Shown: positions 26,438-34,329 of the stretch, in pieces
How positions within the stretch are numbered: position 1 is the first letter of the stretch
How the letters are laid out: each line of letters begins with the position of its first letter
NCBI GenBank assembly: GCA_028278525.1
Contig: JANQEE010000039.1
Coordinates: forward strand, 62,001 to 126,000
DNA: 64,000 nucleotides
Source: Minwuiaceae bacterium
GTDB taxonomy: Bacteria > Pseudomonadota > Alphaproteobacteria > Minwuiales > Minwuiaceae
Direction: 5' to 3'
The notes under the pieces: model-generated
The model's input: the letters and a program-made list of their open reading frames with translations, nothing else
Databases searched by the model: none
Told to the model about the DNA's origin: nothing
Program-made: the position numbers and the translations under genes

Positions 26438-26859
26438 GCGGAGCGGACACCGCCGACGTGGAGGTGCCGGACGGGTTCAAACTAATGACTCGGCCCGGCG
26501 GCTTCGAGGAACTGATCGGGCCGATTTACGGCCGCAAGGATTCGGACGACCAATATCGCCTTGCTTTTCGCGCGGCGCCTCGCCACACCAACCCACAGGG
26601 TGTAATCCATGGCGGCATGATGATGACCGTGCTGGACGCCACGCTCGGCATCGCGGTTTACCGGGTCATCGGCAAGAAGCGCTGCGCGACGGTCAGCCTG
26701 AACTGCAACTTCGTGGCCAGCGGCCAAATCGGCGACTGGCTGGAAACGACCGCGACCATAGTCCGCCGCGGCCGGTCCGTCGTGTTCATGCGCGGCGAAC
26801 TAATGTGCGGCGACCGTCTACTGATGACCGGCGACGGAGTCTGGAAGGTTATGGGTTAG
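26434..26859 (+). CDS. Hot-dog fold thioesterase (PaaI-like)
   Basis: This 141-residue protein hydrolyses acyl-CoA thioesters, or at least has that fold. The active-site helix is HTNPQGVIHGGMMMTVLDAT, matching the HGG and Asp/Glu pattern of PaaI-type enzymes. CATVSLNCNFVASGQIGDWL forms the following strand pair. The start is a GTG overlapping the dehalogenase stop by four bases, so both are made from one message by translational coupling. Its end overlaps the convergent isomerase gene by four bases. Substrate is unknown; pairing with a dehalogenase is unusual and suggests the product chain enters CoA metabolism. Confidence 0.85.
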   Translation: MSGADTADVEVPDGFKLMTRPGGFEELIGPIYGRKDSDDQYRLAFRAAPRHTNPQGVIHGGMMMTVLDATLGIAVYRVIGKKRCATVSLNCNFVASGQIGDWLETTATIVRRGRSVVFMRGELMCGDRLLMTGDGVWKVMG

Positions 26860-27704
26860 CCCCGCTTCCGCACTAGCTTGCGCGGCGGTAGCAGGTCGGC
26901 GAATTCGGCGCTTTCTTTCGCCTTGTTGGCCTGCATCTGGACCATCAGATCGTCAGTGAGCAACATGCCCGACTGCCAGACCGACATGTAGTTGAGCGCG
27001 TCGGCGACGGAGTGGTCCCGGGTGTAGTTCAGCATCTCCTTGGTGCCGACGATGGCGAGCGGCGACTTCGCCGCGATCTCCCGCGCAACCGCCATAACGA
27101 CGTCTAGCATCGCATCCGCGGACTCGTAGACGTCGTTCACCAGGCCGATTTCCTTCGCCTCGTCCGCGTACATGCGGCGGCCGGTATAGGCCAGTTCGCG
27201 CACCTTGCCCGAGGGGATCAGATGCGGCAGCCGCTGCAGCGTGCCGACATCGGCGGTCATGCCGATATTGATTTCCTGGATGCAGAAGAACGCGTCCTCG
27301 GTGCAATAGCGCATATCGCAGGCGGAGATGAGGTCGACGCCGCCGCCGATGCAGCCGCCCTGCACCGCCACCAGCACCGGCAGACGGCAGTTTTCGATCG
27401 CGTTAAAGCTCTCCTGCATCTCCAGCACCGAGGTGCGAAGCTGCTCCCGTACACGGCCGGCTTCTTCTTTCGGGGCGGCGCCGGCGATCTCGGCAAAGGC
27501 GTTGAGATCCAGCCCGGCGGTAAAGTGCTTGCCGGTCGAGGAGATGACCACGGCCCGCGCGGACGGCTCCGACCCGATCTCGGCGAACACGTCGACGAAT
27601 TCCTGCCACATCGGCAGGATCATGGTGTTGAGCTGGTCCGGCCGCGACAGCCGAACATGCGCGACGTGGTCGGCGACTTCCAGGGTCAGGGTCTCGTAAG
27701 CCAT
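26856..27704 (-). CDS. Crotonase, delta(3,5)-delta(2,4)-dienoyl-CoA isomerase type
   Basis: This 282-residue crotonase moves conjugated double bonds in odd-positioned unsaturated fatty acyl-CoAs. The residues D124 (GGGVDLISACD), E144 (CIQEINIG) and D152 (TADVGTLQRLP) keep exactly the spacing (20 and 8) of the three acidic active-site residues of mammalian ECH1. CoA-binding STGKHFTAGLDL lies around residue 57. The ATG at 27704 has GGAGGA upstream; a longer open frame begins earlier without homology. The function matches the several beta-oxidation genes in the window, but the gene stands alone between convergent and divergent neighbours. Confidence 0.9.
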   Translation of the reverse strand: MAYETLTLEVADHVAHVRLSRPDQLNTMILPMWQEFVDVFAEIGSEPSARAVVISSTGKHFTAGLDLNAFAEIAGAAPKEEAGRVREQLRTSVLEMQESFNAIENCRLPVLVAVQGGCIGGGVDLISACDMRYCTEDAFFCIQEINIGMTADVGTLQRLPHLIPSGKVRELAYTGRRMYADEAKEIGLVNDVYESADAMLDVVMAVAREIAAKSPLAIVGTKEMLNYTRDHSVADALNYMSVWQSGMLLTDDLMVQMQANKAKESAEFADLLPPRKLVRKRG

Positions 27705-27804
27705 GGCGGCGCTCCTCCGGTAGCGGCTGGTCCTCGCGGTTTTAGCACGGCGGCGTCCGGCGATCACCTTGACTCGCCCGCGGCGCCCCGGCACTAGAGA
27801 TGCC

Positions 27805-28929
27805 ATGACCAGACAAACTGAACGCATCCCCTTGATGGCGCCAAGCCCGGGCACGACCCGGGATTTGGTAGTCCATCGCTTCGGCGCGGCCGGCGCGCGG
27901 CCGAAAGCCTATATCCAGGGCTCACTGCATGCCGACGAACTGCCCGGCGGTCTAGTAGCGCATCATCTGGGCGGACTGCTCGATAAGGCCGAGGTCACCG
28001 GCGAGATCGTGCTGGTGCCCGCCGCCAACCCGATCGGGCTGGACCAGCGGGTGCTGGGCCATCATTTCGGCCGCCACTTCGGCGGCACCGGCGACAACTT
28101 CAATCGCGGCTATCCGGATCTGACGGACGCGGTTGTCGAACGGGTCGAAGGCCGCATTAGCCCCGACCAAGCAACGAACGCCGATCTGATCCGCGCCGCG
28201 ATGACGGCTGCCGTGGCGGACCTGGAACCGACAACCGAACTGGATACATTGCGCTTCACGCTGATGCGCCTCGCCGCCGACGCCGACATCGTGCTGGATT
28301 TGCACTGCGATCAGGAGGCGGAGCTTTACATCTATCTGGGCGAGGACCTGTGGCCCGACGCGCGCGACCTTTCGGCGGATCTGGGCGCCGTCTCGACGCT
28401 GTTGGCGCTGGACTCCGGCGGCGGGTCGTTCGACGAAGCGTTCAGCCTGCCCTGGTGGAACCTGAAACAGCGGTTTCCCGACATGCCGATCCCGGCCGGC
28501 TGCCTGTCGACCACGGTGGAACTTCGCGGCAGTGCCGACGTCTACGACTATCTCGCGGCGCAGGACGCGGCCGGCCTGTTCCGGTTTCTGCAACGCCGCG
28601 GCCTGGTCGCCGGCGACCCGGGCCCGATGCCGGACCTGATCGCCGAGGCCACGCCGCTCACCGGCTGCGACATGGTCCGCGCACCGGTCGGTGGCATCGT
28701 CGCTTATCGGCGCGAACTCGGCGAGATCGTGGCGGCCGGCGACGTGATTGCCGAGATTGTCGACCAGACGGCGGCGCCGGATCAGGCGCGCACACCGGTC
28801 ACCACCCGTACGGCCGGGCGGCTGTTCAGCCGCAGCGACAATCGTTGGGCCCGACCGGGACAACCGATCGCCAAGGTTGCGGGCGCAGAACCGCTGCCGG
28901 ACGCGGGCGACTATCTTTTGTCCGACTGA
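27805..28929 (+). CDS. Succinylglutamate desuccinylase/aspartoacylase family deacylase
   Basis: This 374-residue zinc hydrolase of the M14-related AstE/AspA family cleaves an N-acyl group or an N-terminal amino acid amide. The zinc ligands H42 and E45 are in GSLHADELPGG and the third His is in VLDLHCDQEAEL. DNFNRGYPDL provides the substrate Arg. The C-terminal 90 residues form a separate beta-rich domain (DMVRAPVGGIVAYRRELGEI), as in the predicted-deacylase branch used for ectoine, N-acyl amino acids or glutathione conjugates. The exact substrate cannot be read. The start at 27805 is the second in-frame ATG; it has poor ribosome sequence in either case. Confidence 0.85.
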   Translation: MTRQTERIPLMAPSPGTTRDLVVHRFGAAGARPKAYIQGSLHADELPGGLVAHHLGGLLDKAEVTGEIVLVPAANPIGLDQRVLGHHFGRHFGGTGDNFNRGYPDLTDAVVERVEGRISPDQATNADLIRAAMTAAVADLEPTTELDTLRFTLMRLAADADIVLDLHCDQEAELYIYLGEDLWPDARDLSADLGAVSTLLALDSGGGSFDEAFSLPWWNLKQRFPDMPIPAGCLSTTVELRGSADVYDYLAAQDAAGLFRFLQRRGLVAGDPGPMPDLIAEATPLTGCDMVRAPVGGIVAYRRELGEIVAAGDVIAEIVDQTAAPDQARTPVTTRTAGRLFSRSDNRWARPGQPIAKVAGAEPLPDAGDYLLSD

Positions 28930-28966
28930 CCGAGCCAGAATACCATCACGGGAGTCTGTTCAAGAC

Positions 28967-29052
28967 TGCCCTGCCGGCCCGCTCCCCCGTCCCAACCACC
29001 CATAGGGTACCCTGTACGGGTGGTTGGGACGGGGGAGCGGGCCGGCAGGGCA
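28967..29052. repeat. Long perfect inverted repeat (2 x 35 bp) with a 16-base loop
   Basis: The arms at 28967-29001 and 29018-29052 are exact complements over 35 bases. The loop itself contains the smaller palindrome AGGGTACCCT. The element fills the gap between the deacylase and the hydratase genes and could fold into a very stable cruciform or RNA hairpin. Its G/C-rich arms with CTCCCCCGTCCC runs resemble dispersed intergenic palindromes of alphaproteobacteria. No transposase is attached. Confidence 0.9.
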
Positions 29053-29056
29053 CTCG

Positions 29057-29080
29057 AAAATGCGTCGCGAGACGCATTTT
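29057..29080 (+). terminator. Hairpin with T4 tail directly after the long inverted repeat
   Basis: AAAATGCGTC and its perfect complement flank GCGA, ending in TTTT. It is symmetric, so it could terminate in either direction, and it sits 33 bases before the hydratase start. It may be the second half of the same repeat element as the 35-bp palindrome. Confidence 0.5.
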
Positions 29081-29112
29081 GGGACAGAAACTAAGACAAC
29101 TGGGAGGACCGA

Positions 29113-29967
29113 ATGGCCGTTGAGTACGACAAGTTGATGGCGCTGGAAGGCGAAGAGAAGGAATTCAGTTACACCGACCGGGAGACGATGCTGTATGCGG
29201 TCGGCATCGGCATGGGCTGCGACCCGATGAACCGCGACGAACTGCCGTTTGTGTTCGAAAAAAACCTGACGCCGGTGCCAACAATGGCCACCGTACTTGC
29301 CTGGGACGAAACGCTGATGATGGCCAGCGGCCTGAACCTGGTGATGGTGGTGCATGGCGAACAGCGGATTACGCTGCATCGGCCGTTGCCGTCGGCGGCG
29401 ACCATTCTGGTCAAACAGCGCGTGGTCGACGCCTTCGATAAAGGCGAGGGCCGCGGCGCGCTGGTCCTGGTCGAAACGGCCATCAGGGAAAAGGCCAGTG
29501 GCGAGCCGCTCTGCACCAACCTGTCGACCGTGTTCGCGCGCGGCGACGGCGGTTTCGGCGGACCGGCCGGCTCCGGCCCGGCGCCGCATCAACTGCCAGA
29601 CCGGGATCCAGATGCGGTCTGCGACCTGAAAACCACGCCGAACCAAGCATTGATCTACCGGCTGTGCGGCGACCGCAACCCGCTGCACGCCGATCCCGAC
29701 TTCGCCGATGCAGCTGGTTTTCCGCGGCCGATCCTGCATGGACTGTGTACCTATGGGAGCGCCTGCCGCGCCGTTCTGAAATCAATGTGCGACTATCAGG
29801 CGGCATCAATCACGGGCTTCGAAGCGCGGTTCACCGCGCCGGTCTTCCCCGGTGAGTGGATCCGCACCGAAATGTGGCGCGATGGGAACGAGATTTCGTT
29901 CCGCAGCAATATTCCGGAACGCGAAGTCATCGCGCTGAACAATGGCAAGGCAACCCTGGCGGCCTGA
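29113..29967 (+). CDS. MaoC-family double hot-dog enoyl-CoA hydratase
   Basis: This 284-residue protein is of the hydratase-2 kind, hydrating trans-2-enoyl-CoA to the (R)-3-hydroxyacyl-CoA. The N-terminal hot dog (residues 1-130) lacks catalytic residues. The C-terminal one has the hydratase-2 motif YRLCGDRNPLHADPDFADAA with the Asp/His pair and GFPRPILHGLCTYG. The same arrangement is found in the hydratase domain of peroxisomal multifunctional enzyme 2. GGGAGGACCG precedes the ATG. The long palindrome upstream separates it from the deacylase gene, so it is probably transcribed alone. Confidence 0.92.
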   Translation: MAVEYDKLMALEGEEKEFSYTDRETMLYAVGIGMGCDPMNRDELPFVFEKNLTPVPTMATVLAWDETLMMASGLNLVMVVHGEQRITLHRPLPSAATILVKQRVVDAFDKGEGRGALVLVETAIREKASGEPLCTNLSTVFARGDGGFGGPAGSGPAPHQLPDRDPDAVCDLKTTPNQALIYRLCGDRNPLHADPDFADAAGFPRPILHGLCTYGSACRAVLKSMCDYQAASITGFEARFTAPVFPGEWIRTEMWRDGNEISFRSNIPEREVIALNNGKATLAA

Positions 29968-30078
29968 TCGAAACGGATAGCCCGTAAACCGCGAACGTTG
30001 GACGCATTGATCCAGATCAACCGGGTGGTTGGTTTCGCTCTCTATCCTCGCCCTCTGAATTTCCGATTGGGGGGGAGA

Positions 30079-30183
30079 ATGAGCACGCCGGAAGTCGCCT
30101 ATTTGATCATGGTCCTGGTAGCGGGTACCGCGTTCGCCGTCACACTGGCCGTTGTTGGCTGGTGGTCGGAGAAAGGCAAGTAA
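30079..30183 (+). CDS. Small single-span membrane protein (34 aa)
   Basis: A 34-residue peptide, MSTPEVAYLIMVLVAGTAFA onward, with one membrane span (about residues 7-29) and a basic end SEKGK. GGGGGGAGA lies immediately before the ATG, giving a clear ribosome site that fixes this start over upstream ATGs. Short proteins of this shape (acidic head, one span, aromatic GWW boundary) recur in alphaproteobacteria, usually unnamed. No partner is evident; the next gene is convergent. Confidence 0.6.
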   Translation: MSTPEVAYLIMVLVAGTAFAVTLAVVGWWSEKGK

Positions 30184-30218
30184 CGCAGGCGGTCATCCGA
30201 TTAATCGAAGCCGGGAGA

Positions 30219-30788
30219 TCAATCGAAAGTAGGCGTTGCCCGCGCCGGCCCTCGACGCCAGGAGCCGTCGGGCTGCAGGCAAGCAGTCCCGTAGCCATTA
30301 ACCTGTTTGCCGCCGACGGTGATCGTCGTTTGGTATTCCCTTTCCTGTAAGCATGCTGCTGTCGCCGGAGCTTGCCGGGTTACCGGAACGGCGTCGCGCA
30401 CGACAGTCCGTTCGCGTACCACAACCGTCCGGCGTCGGTAGTCCGGATAACGCTGATAAGCGTACGGTGCGTGGCGAAAAACATAGCTGAATCCCAGATA
30501 GGACCGGCGGTATCCCCGGTGATACCCATAGTGGTGCTTCCGGAAGCCGTACCGATAGTGGCCAAACCGATTAAAGCGATGATGGCGATAGAATTTTCCG
30601 TAGCGGCGATGCTTGCGGTACCCGTAGTGCTTCCGGTACCCGCCATGGCGCCCAAAGTGCTTGCTGTAATAACCGCCGTGGAAACCATGGTGACGGTGCT
30701 TGTTGCCAGCATCGGCCGACGCAGCCGCAACCATACCGACAATCATCAAGCCGGCCGCGATTGCGACGGTTTTCAGCCATCCGTTCAT
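30219..30788 (-). CDS. Secreted His/Arg/Tyr/Gly-rich protein with 17-kDa-antigen-like tail
   Basis: This 189-residue protein has a signal peptide (MNGWLKTVAIAAGLMIVGMV, cleavage near ADA) and then about 90 residues almost entirely of His, Arg, Tyr, Gly, Phe and Lys (for example FGRHGGYRKHYGYRKH). The C-terminal 45 residues (ACLQEREYQTTITVGGKQVN, then GYGTACLQPDGSW) match the conserved end of the rickettsial 17-kDa surface antigen family. AGGAG before the ATG at 30788 sets the start; a longer frame from 30827 is less likely. The composition suggests cell-envelope or metal binding. Function is not known. Confidence 0.75.
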   Translation of the reverse strand: MNGWLKTVAIAAGLMIVGMVAAASADAGNKHRHHGFHGGYYSKHFGRHGGYRKHYGYRKHRRYGKFYRHHRFNRFGHYRYGFRKHHYGYHRGYRRSYLGFSYVFRHAPYAYQRYPDYRRRTVVVRERTVVRDAVPVTRQAPATAACLQEREYQTTITVGGKQVNGYGTACLQPDGSWRRGPARATPTFD

Positions 30789-30977
30789 CGCCGTCTCCTG
30801 AGCTAATCGTACCGCTGGTTCCGACAATGGCGGACCGCACCTGAACCGGGGATGAACGGATCGGGAAAGAGATCACGACCGCGTATGTTCCGATAGCCAC
30901 TTAGCGCGATTGAGATTTACCAATGCCGTAATCTCAGGTAGTCTTTCATAATTGTCCAACAACCTTCAGATAGCGCT

Positions 30978-31190
30978 TTGTCGTCCTACCGATCAGATTC
31001 GGACATTTACGATACCGCCCGGCAGCTCTTACTGCAGCATGGCGAAAAGGCCGTCGTATATGCGGTAGACCAAGCTTTGGCGCGGTATCATAGCGATGAC
31101 GAACGGGAGGCGGCGGTCTGGGTTCGGATACTTCACGCCCTGGACGAACTGACCCGAGCGGAACCCGCCGGCAAAGACACCGTCCACTAG
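30978..31190 (+). CDS. Small conserved hypothetical helical protein (70 aa)
   Basis: This 70-residue soluble protein reads SDIYDTARQLLLQHGEKAVV, then YAVDQALARYHSDDEREAAV, and ends with a helix (WVRILHALDELTRAE). Helix-rich small proteins of this pattern (DUF6961-like) are widespread in alphaproteobacteria, with unknown role. The apparent start is a TTG at 30978, which is unusual; no ATG or GTG in frame covers the conserved first helix. The amino-acid mix is protein-like, and the reverse strand frame of similar length is not. Confidence 0.6.
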   Translation: MSSYRSDSDIYDTARQLLLQHGEKAVVYAVDQALARYHSDDEREAAVWVRILHALDELTRAEPAGKDTVH

Positions 31191-31319
31191 AGCAACGCCC
31201 GGCAATAACACGGTTATCGGCAGGTTAACCGTTCCGGCACATCTCTGATTCATCCTTCCTCGGGACAATAGGCAAGCGTTCAATACCGGGCGAATAGCCG
31301 CCAACCGGGGTGCCGCCTT

Positions 31320-31961
31320 ATGTCATTCAGTCATATCAGCGCGATGCGGATGGGCGCGTTGATGCTCGTACTGGCGATACAGGTATTCGTGCTGCGGCCG
31401 GAAACCGTCCGGGCCGGTATCGAGGCGGCGGAACAGTCGATCGCTACGGTCCAGCGCTTCGGCAACGCGGCCCTCGGCATCCTGCGGGACCGAATGTTGA
31501 CCGTCGAACAACGCAACAGGTCGTTCACAACCTTGGTTACGTCGTACTTCGATCTCGGCATTATCAGCCGCCGCGTTCTAGGCCCGGCCTGGGAGCGCAC
31601 CACGTCGCGCGAGCGGGTTCACTTCAGGCGCGTTTTCACGAGTTTCATCGTCGCCAACTACGCCGCCCGATTCGAAAGCGCACAGTTGGAGGCGCTTAAA
31701 GTTCGCAATGCGACCATGCAGTCGAAGAACAGCGCGCTGGTCTCCAGCGAGGTATGGCTGCCCGCGGCCGCGCCGATGCGTGTGGATTGGCAATTAGTCC
31801 GGCAGAACAGGACATGGCGTATAATCGACGTCACTGTAGACGGAGTCGGCATGACCAAACGACATAGAGACGATTTCGCGGCTGTGATTCGCCGCGCCGG
31901 ACTTCCCGGCCTGATTCGCAAGTTGCAGGAGGGCACTGTTCCAGCCCGAGCCGGCACGTGA
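31320..31961 (+). CDS. MlaC/Ttg2D-family phospholipid-binding protein, orphan
   Basis: This 213-residue periplasmic protein has a signal peptide (residues 9-32) and the MlaC fold: RSFTTLVTSYFDLGIISRRV near 67-87, FTSFIVANYAARFE, and WRIIDVTVDGVGMTKRHRDD. MlaC carries phospholipid between the outer membrane and the MlaFEDB importer. Here none of the mlaFEDB genes is adjacent. Two in-frame ATGs (31320 and 31344) are possible starts; the later one gives a tighter signal peptide. It lies convergent to a small acidic hypothetical gene. Confidence 0.82.
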   Translation: MSFSHISAMRMGALMLVLAIQVFVLRPETVRAGIEAAEQSIATVQRFGNAALGILRDRMLTVEQRNRSFTTLVTSYFDLGIISRRVLGPAWERTTSRERVHFRRVFTSFIVANYAARFESAQLEALKVRNATMQSKNSALVSSEVWLPAAAPMRVDWQLVRQNRTWRIIDVTVDGVGMTKRHRDDFAAVIRRAGLPGLIRKLQEGTVPARAGT

Positions 31962-31974
31962 CTGCCGCAGACCG

Positions 31975-32322
31975 CTAGCCGCCGGGACCGGCACGCCCAC
32001 TCGGCAATAAAGAGGGGCGGTTTTCCCGCCGCCAGCGTTCCAGAACGTCGTCGAACAATACGCCTTCTTCGACAATCATGGTGTTCCGTTTCATGACACA
32101 GATCTCGCCGATGCTCTGCTTGGCAACGACCCAAAGCGGGTCGTCGTCTTCCGGGTCGTCATCCGGGCCGAATGCCATCAGGCATTCGCTGTTGTCGGCG
32201 GTGTCGAAGACAAAATATCCCCAATCGCCGCAGTCCCATTTCGCGGCGGCGCCGTTCACCAGTTTGGCGCGTTCCAACCTGGAAAACCGAATCGATTCGA
32301 CGTCCGGCGAACTCGCGGTCAT
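31975..32322 (-). CDS. Hypothetical acidic protein (115 aa)
   Basis: This 115-residue protein begins MTASSPDVESIRFSRLERAK and carries the acidic cluster GPDDDPEDDDPLW in its middle. The hydrophobic-aromatic stretch GDWGYFVFDTADNSECLMAF lies before it. There is no signal peptide or span. I do not recognise a family. It ends fourteen bases from the convergent MlaC-like gene, and its start is divergent from the acyl-CoA ligase gene over about 225 bases that hold no other gene. Confidence 0.65.
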   Translation of the reverse strand: MTASSPDVESIRFSRLERAKLVNGAAAKWDCGDWGYFVFDTADNSECLMAFGPDDDPEDDDPLWVVAKQSIGEICVMKRNTMIVEEGVLFDDVLERWRRENRPSLLPSGRAGPGG

Positions 32323-32548
32323 CTTTCACTCCATGGCTGATTGGCTGCTGCCGCACTATATGAAGTCGAAGAGACGGTATTTTTACCGCCGCGTGACGTG
32401 TGTATGAAGCGAAGCCACGGGATTGCCACGACCGAAGAACGACCGGCCGGATCACGACGTTTGTTGAACAGCCGGATTTGCAACTTCATAATGTTCGTTG
32501 CGTTGCGCATAACGAAACCAATTCAAGCGCAGTGATTGGGAGACGCCG

Positions 32549-34255
32549 ATGACAGAACATCCTTGGATTAAGTCCTACCCTGCCGGCGCCCGTTGGGACG
32601 TCGAGATTCCATCAGGCCCGATCTATGGCCTGTTGGACGAAGCGGTCCGTAAATGGCCGGACAATGTGGCGATCGACTTCCTGGACAAGAAGCTGACCTA
32701 TCGGGAGGTCGCCGAGTTGGTCGACCGCGCCGCCAAGGGATTTCAGGAAATCGGCGTCGGCCCCGGCGTGCATGTCGGCATGTTCCTGCCGAACACGCCG
32801 CATTTCGTGGTCGCTTTCTTCGGCGTGCTTAAAGCCGGCGGCACGGTGGTGAATTACTCACCGCTGGACGCGGAGCAGACGCTCAAACACAAGATTGAGG
32901 ATAGCCAAACCGACATCGTGGTGACGCTGTCGCTCAACGCGCTCTATCCGATGATGTCCAAGCTGATGGCGTCGACGCGACTGAAGAAACTGGTCGTCGG
33001 GTCCCTGCAGGAAATGCTGCCGTTCCCGAAAAGCCTGCTGTTCCCGCTGGTCAAGGGCAAGGAAATCGCCAAGTTTCCGGCCGACGATCAGCATGTCACC
33101 TTCAAGCAGTTGATTACCAACGACGGAACCTACCGTCCGGTCGAAGTCGGCGACCCCGCCGACACGGTCGCCGTGCTGCAATATACCGGCGGCACCACCG
33201 GCCTGCCGAAAGGCGCGATGCTGACCCACGCCAACCTTATGGCCGCCTACAACCAGGTAAAGCTGTTCGGCGAAGGCGATCAGAAGGTGCTGGAGGACGG
33301 CAAGGAGCGGGTGTTGGCCGTGCTGCCGCTGTTCCACATCTATGCGCTGACCATCAACATGCTGCTCGGCGTCGGTGGCGGATCTGAGATGGTGCTGCAT
33401 CCGCGTTTCGAACTGGATGCGGTGATCAAGGATCTGGACAAAAAGAAGCCGACCGTCTTCCCCGGCGTGCCGACCATGTACACGGCGATCATCAACCACC
33501 CGGATATTGCCAAGTACGACCTGTCGTCGTTGAAGTTCTGCGCCTCCGGCGGCGCACCGCTGCCGGCGGAAGTGCAACAGAAGTTCCAGGACGTCACCGG
33601 CTGCAAGCTGGTCGAAGGCTGGGGCATGACGGAAACCTCGCCGTCGGGGACCTCGACGCCGCTCTACGGCGTGTCAAAACCTGGCTCCTGCGGCATTCCC
33701 CTGCCCGGCATCACAATCAAGATCTTCGATCTGGATACCTCAACCCAGGAGATGCCGCTCGGCGAGACCGGCGAAATCTGCATCAAGGGCCCGAACGTGA
33801 TGAAGGGCTACTGGCAGAAACCTGACGCGACGGCGGAGGCGTTCAATTCGCAGGGCTACTTCCGCACGGGTGACACGGGCTACATCGACGAGGACGGCTA
33901 CGTATTCATCGTCGATCGTCTGAAGGACATGATCCTCTGCGGCGGGTTCAACGTCTATCCGCGCAACGTCGAAGAGGCGATCTACCAGCACCCCTCAGTC
34001 GAGGAAGTGACGGTGATCGGCATCCCCGACGACTACCGCGGTCAGGCGCCGAAGGCGTTCATCAAGCTGAAGGAAGGCGCCGACCCGTTCACCTTCGACG
34101 AGTTGAAGGAGTTCCTGAAGGACAAGCTTGGCAAGCATGAGATGATCAGCGAAATGGACATCCGGCCGGAACTGCCGAAAACCCTGGTCGGCAAGCTGTC
34201 GAAGAAGGAACTGGTCGAAGAGGAAGAACAGAAGCGCGCGCAGTCGGCGGCGTGA
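32549..34255 (+). CDS. Long-chain or dicarboxylic acid-CoA ligase (FadD/PimA-like)
   Basis: This 568-residue AMP-forming ligase activates a carboxylic acid to its CoA thioester using ATP. The ATP motif is YTGGTTGLPKGAML (about residues 215-228). The second core motif is GWGMTETSPSGTSTPLYGVS. The hinge is RTGDTGYIDEDGYVFIVDRL, followed by DMILCGGFNVYPRNVEEAIY, and the late Lys region is LPKTLVGKLSKKEL. A strong bidirectional terminator ends it. Length and the WIKSYPAGARWDVEIP opening match long-chain fatty acid ligases and the dicarboxylate ligase PimA. The adjacent SCP2 gene and carboxylase block suggest that it feeds that pathway. Confidence 0.92.
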   Translation: MTEHPWIKSYPAGARWDVEIPSGPIYGLLDEAVRKWPDNVAIDFLDKKLTYREVAELVDRAAKGFQEIGVGPGVHVGMFLPNTPHFVVAFFGVLKAGGTVVNYSPLDAEQTLKHKIEDSQTDIVVTLSLNALYPMMSKLMASTRLKKLVVGSLQEMLPFPKSLLFPLVKGKEIAKFPADDQHVTFKQLITNDGTYRPVEVGDPADTVAVLQYTGGTTGLPKGAMLTHANLMAAYNQVKLFGEGDQKVLEDGKERVLAVLPLFHIYALTINMLLGVGGGSEMVLHPRFELDAVIKDLDKKKPTVFPGVPTMYTAIINHPDIAKYDLSSLKFCASGGAPLPAEVQQKFQDVTGCKLVEGWGMTETSPSGTSTPLYGVSKPGSCGIPLPGITIKIFDLDTSTQEMPLGETGEICIKGPNVMKGYWQKPDATAEAFNSQGYFRTGDTGYIDEDGYVFIVDRLKDMILCGGFNVYPRNVEEAIYQHPSVEEVTVIGIPDDYRGQAPKAFIKLKEGADPFTFDELKEFLKDKLGKHEMISEMDIRPELPKTLVGKLSKKELVEEEEQKRAQSAA

Positions 34256-34278
34256 GCATCGACCTCCAGCAAAAACAA

Positions 34279-34304
34279 AGGGCGGCCATTTGGCCGCCCT
34301 TTTT
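34279..34304. terminator. Bidirectional rho-independent terminator
   Basis: AGGGCGGCC pairs perfectly with GGCCGCCCT over the loop ATTT and is followed by a five-base T-run on the plus strand and preceded by an A-rich stretch. It can therefore end both the ligase transcript and the convergent SCP2 gene transcript. Confidence 0.93.
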
Positions 34305-34329
34305 CGTGTCGAGATAAACCGTTGGCTGC

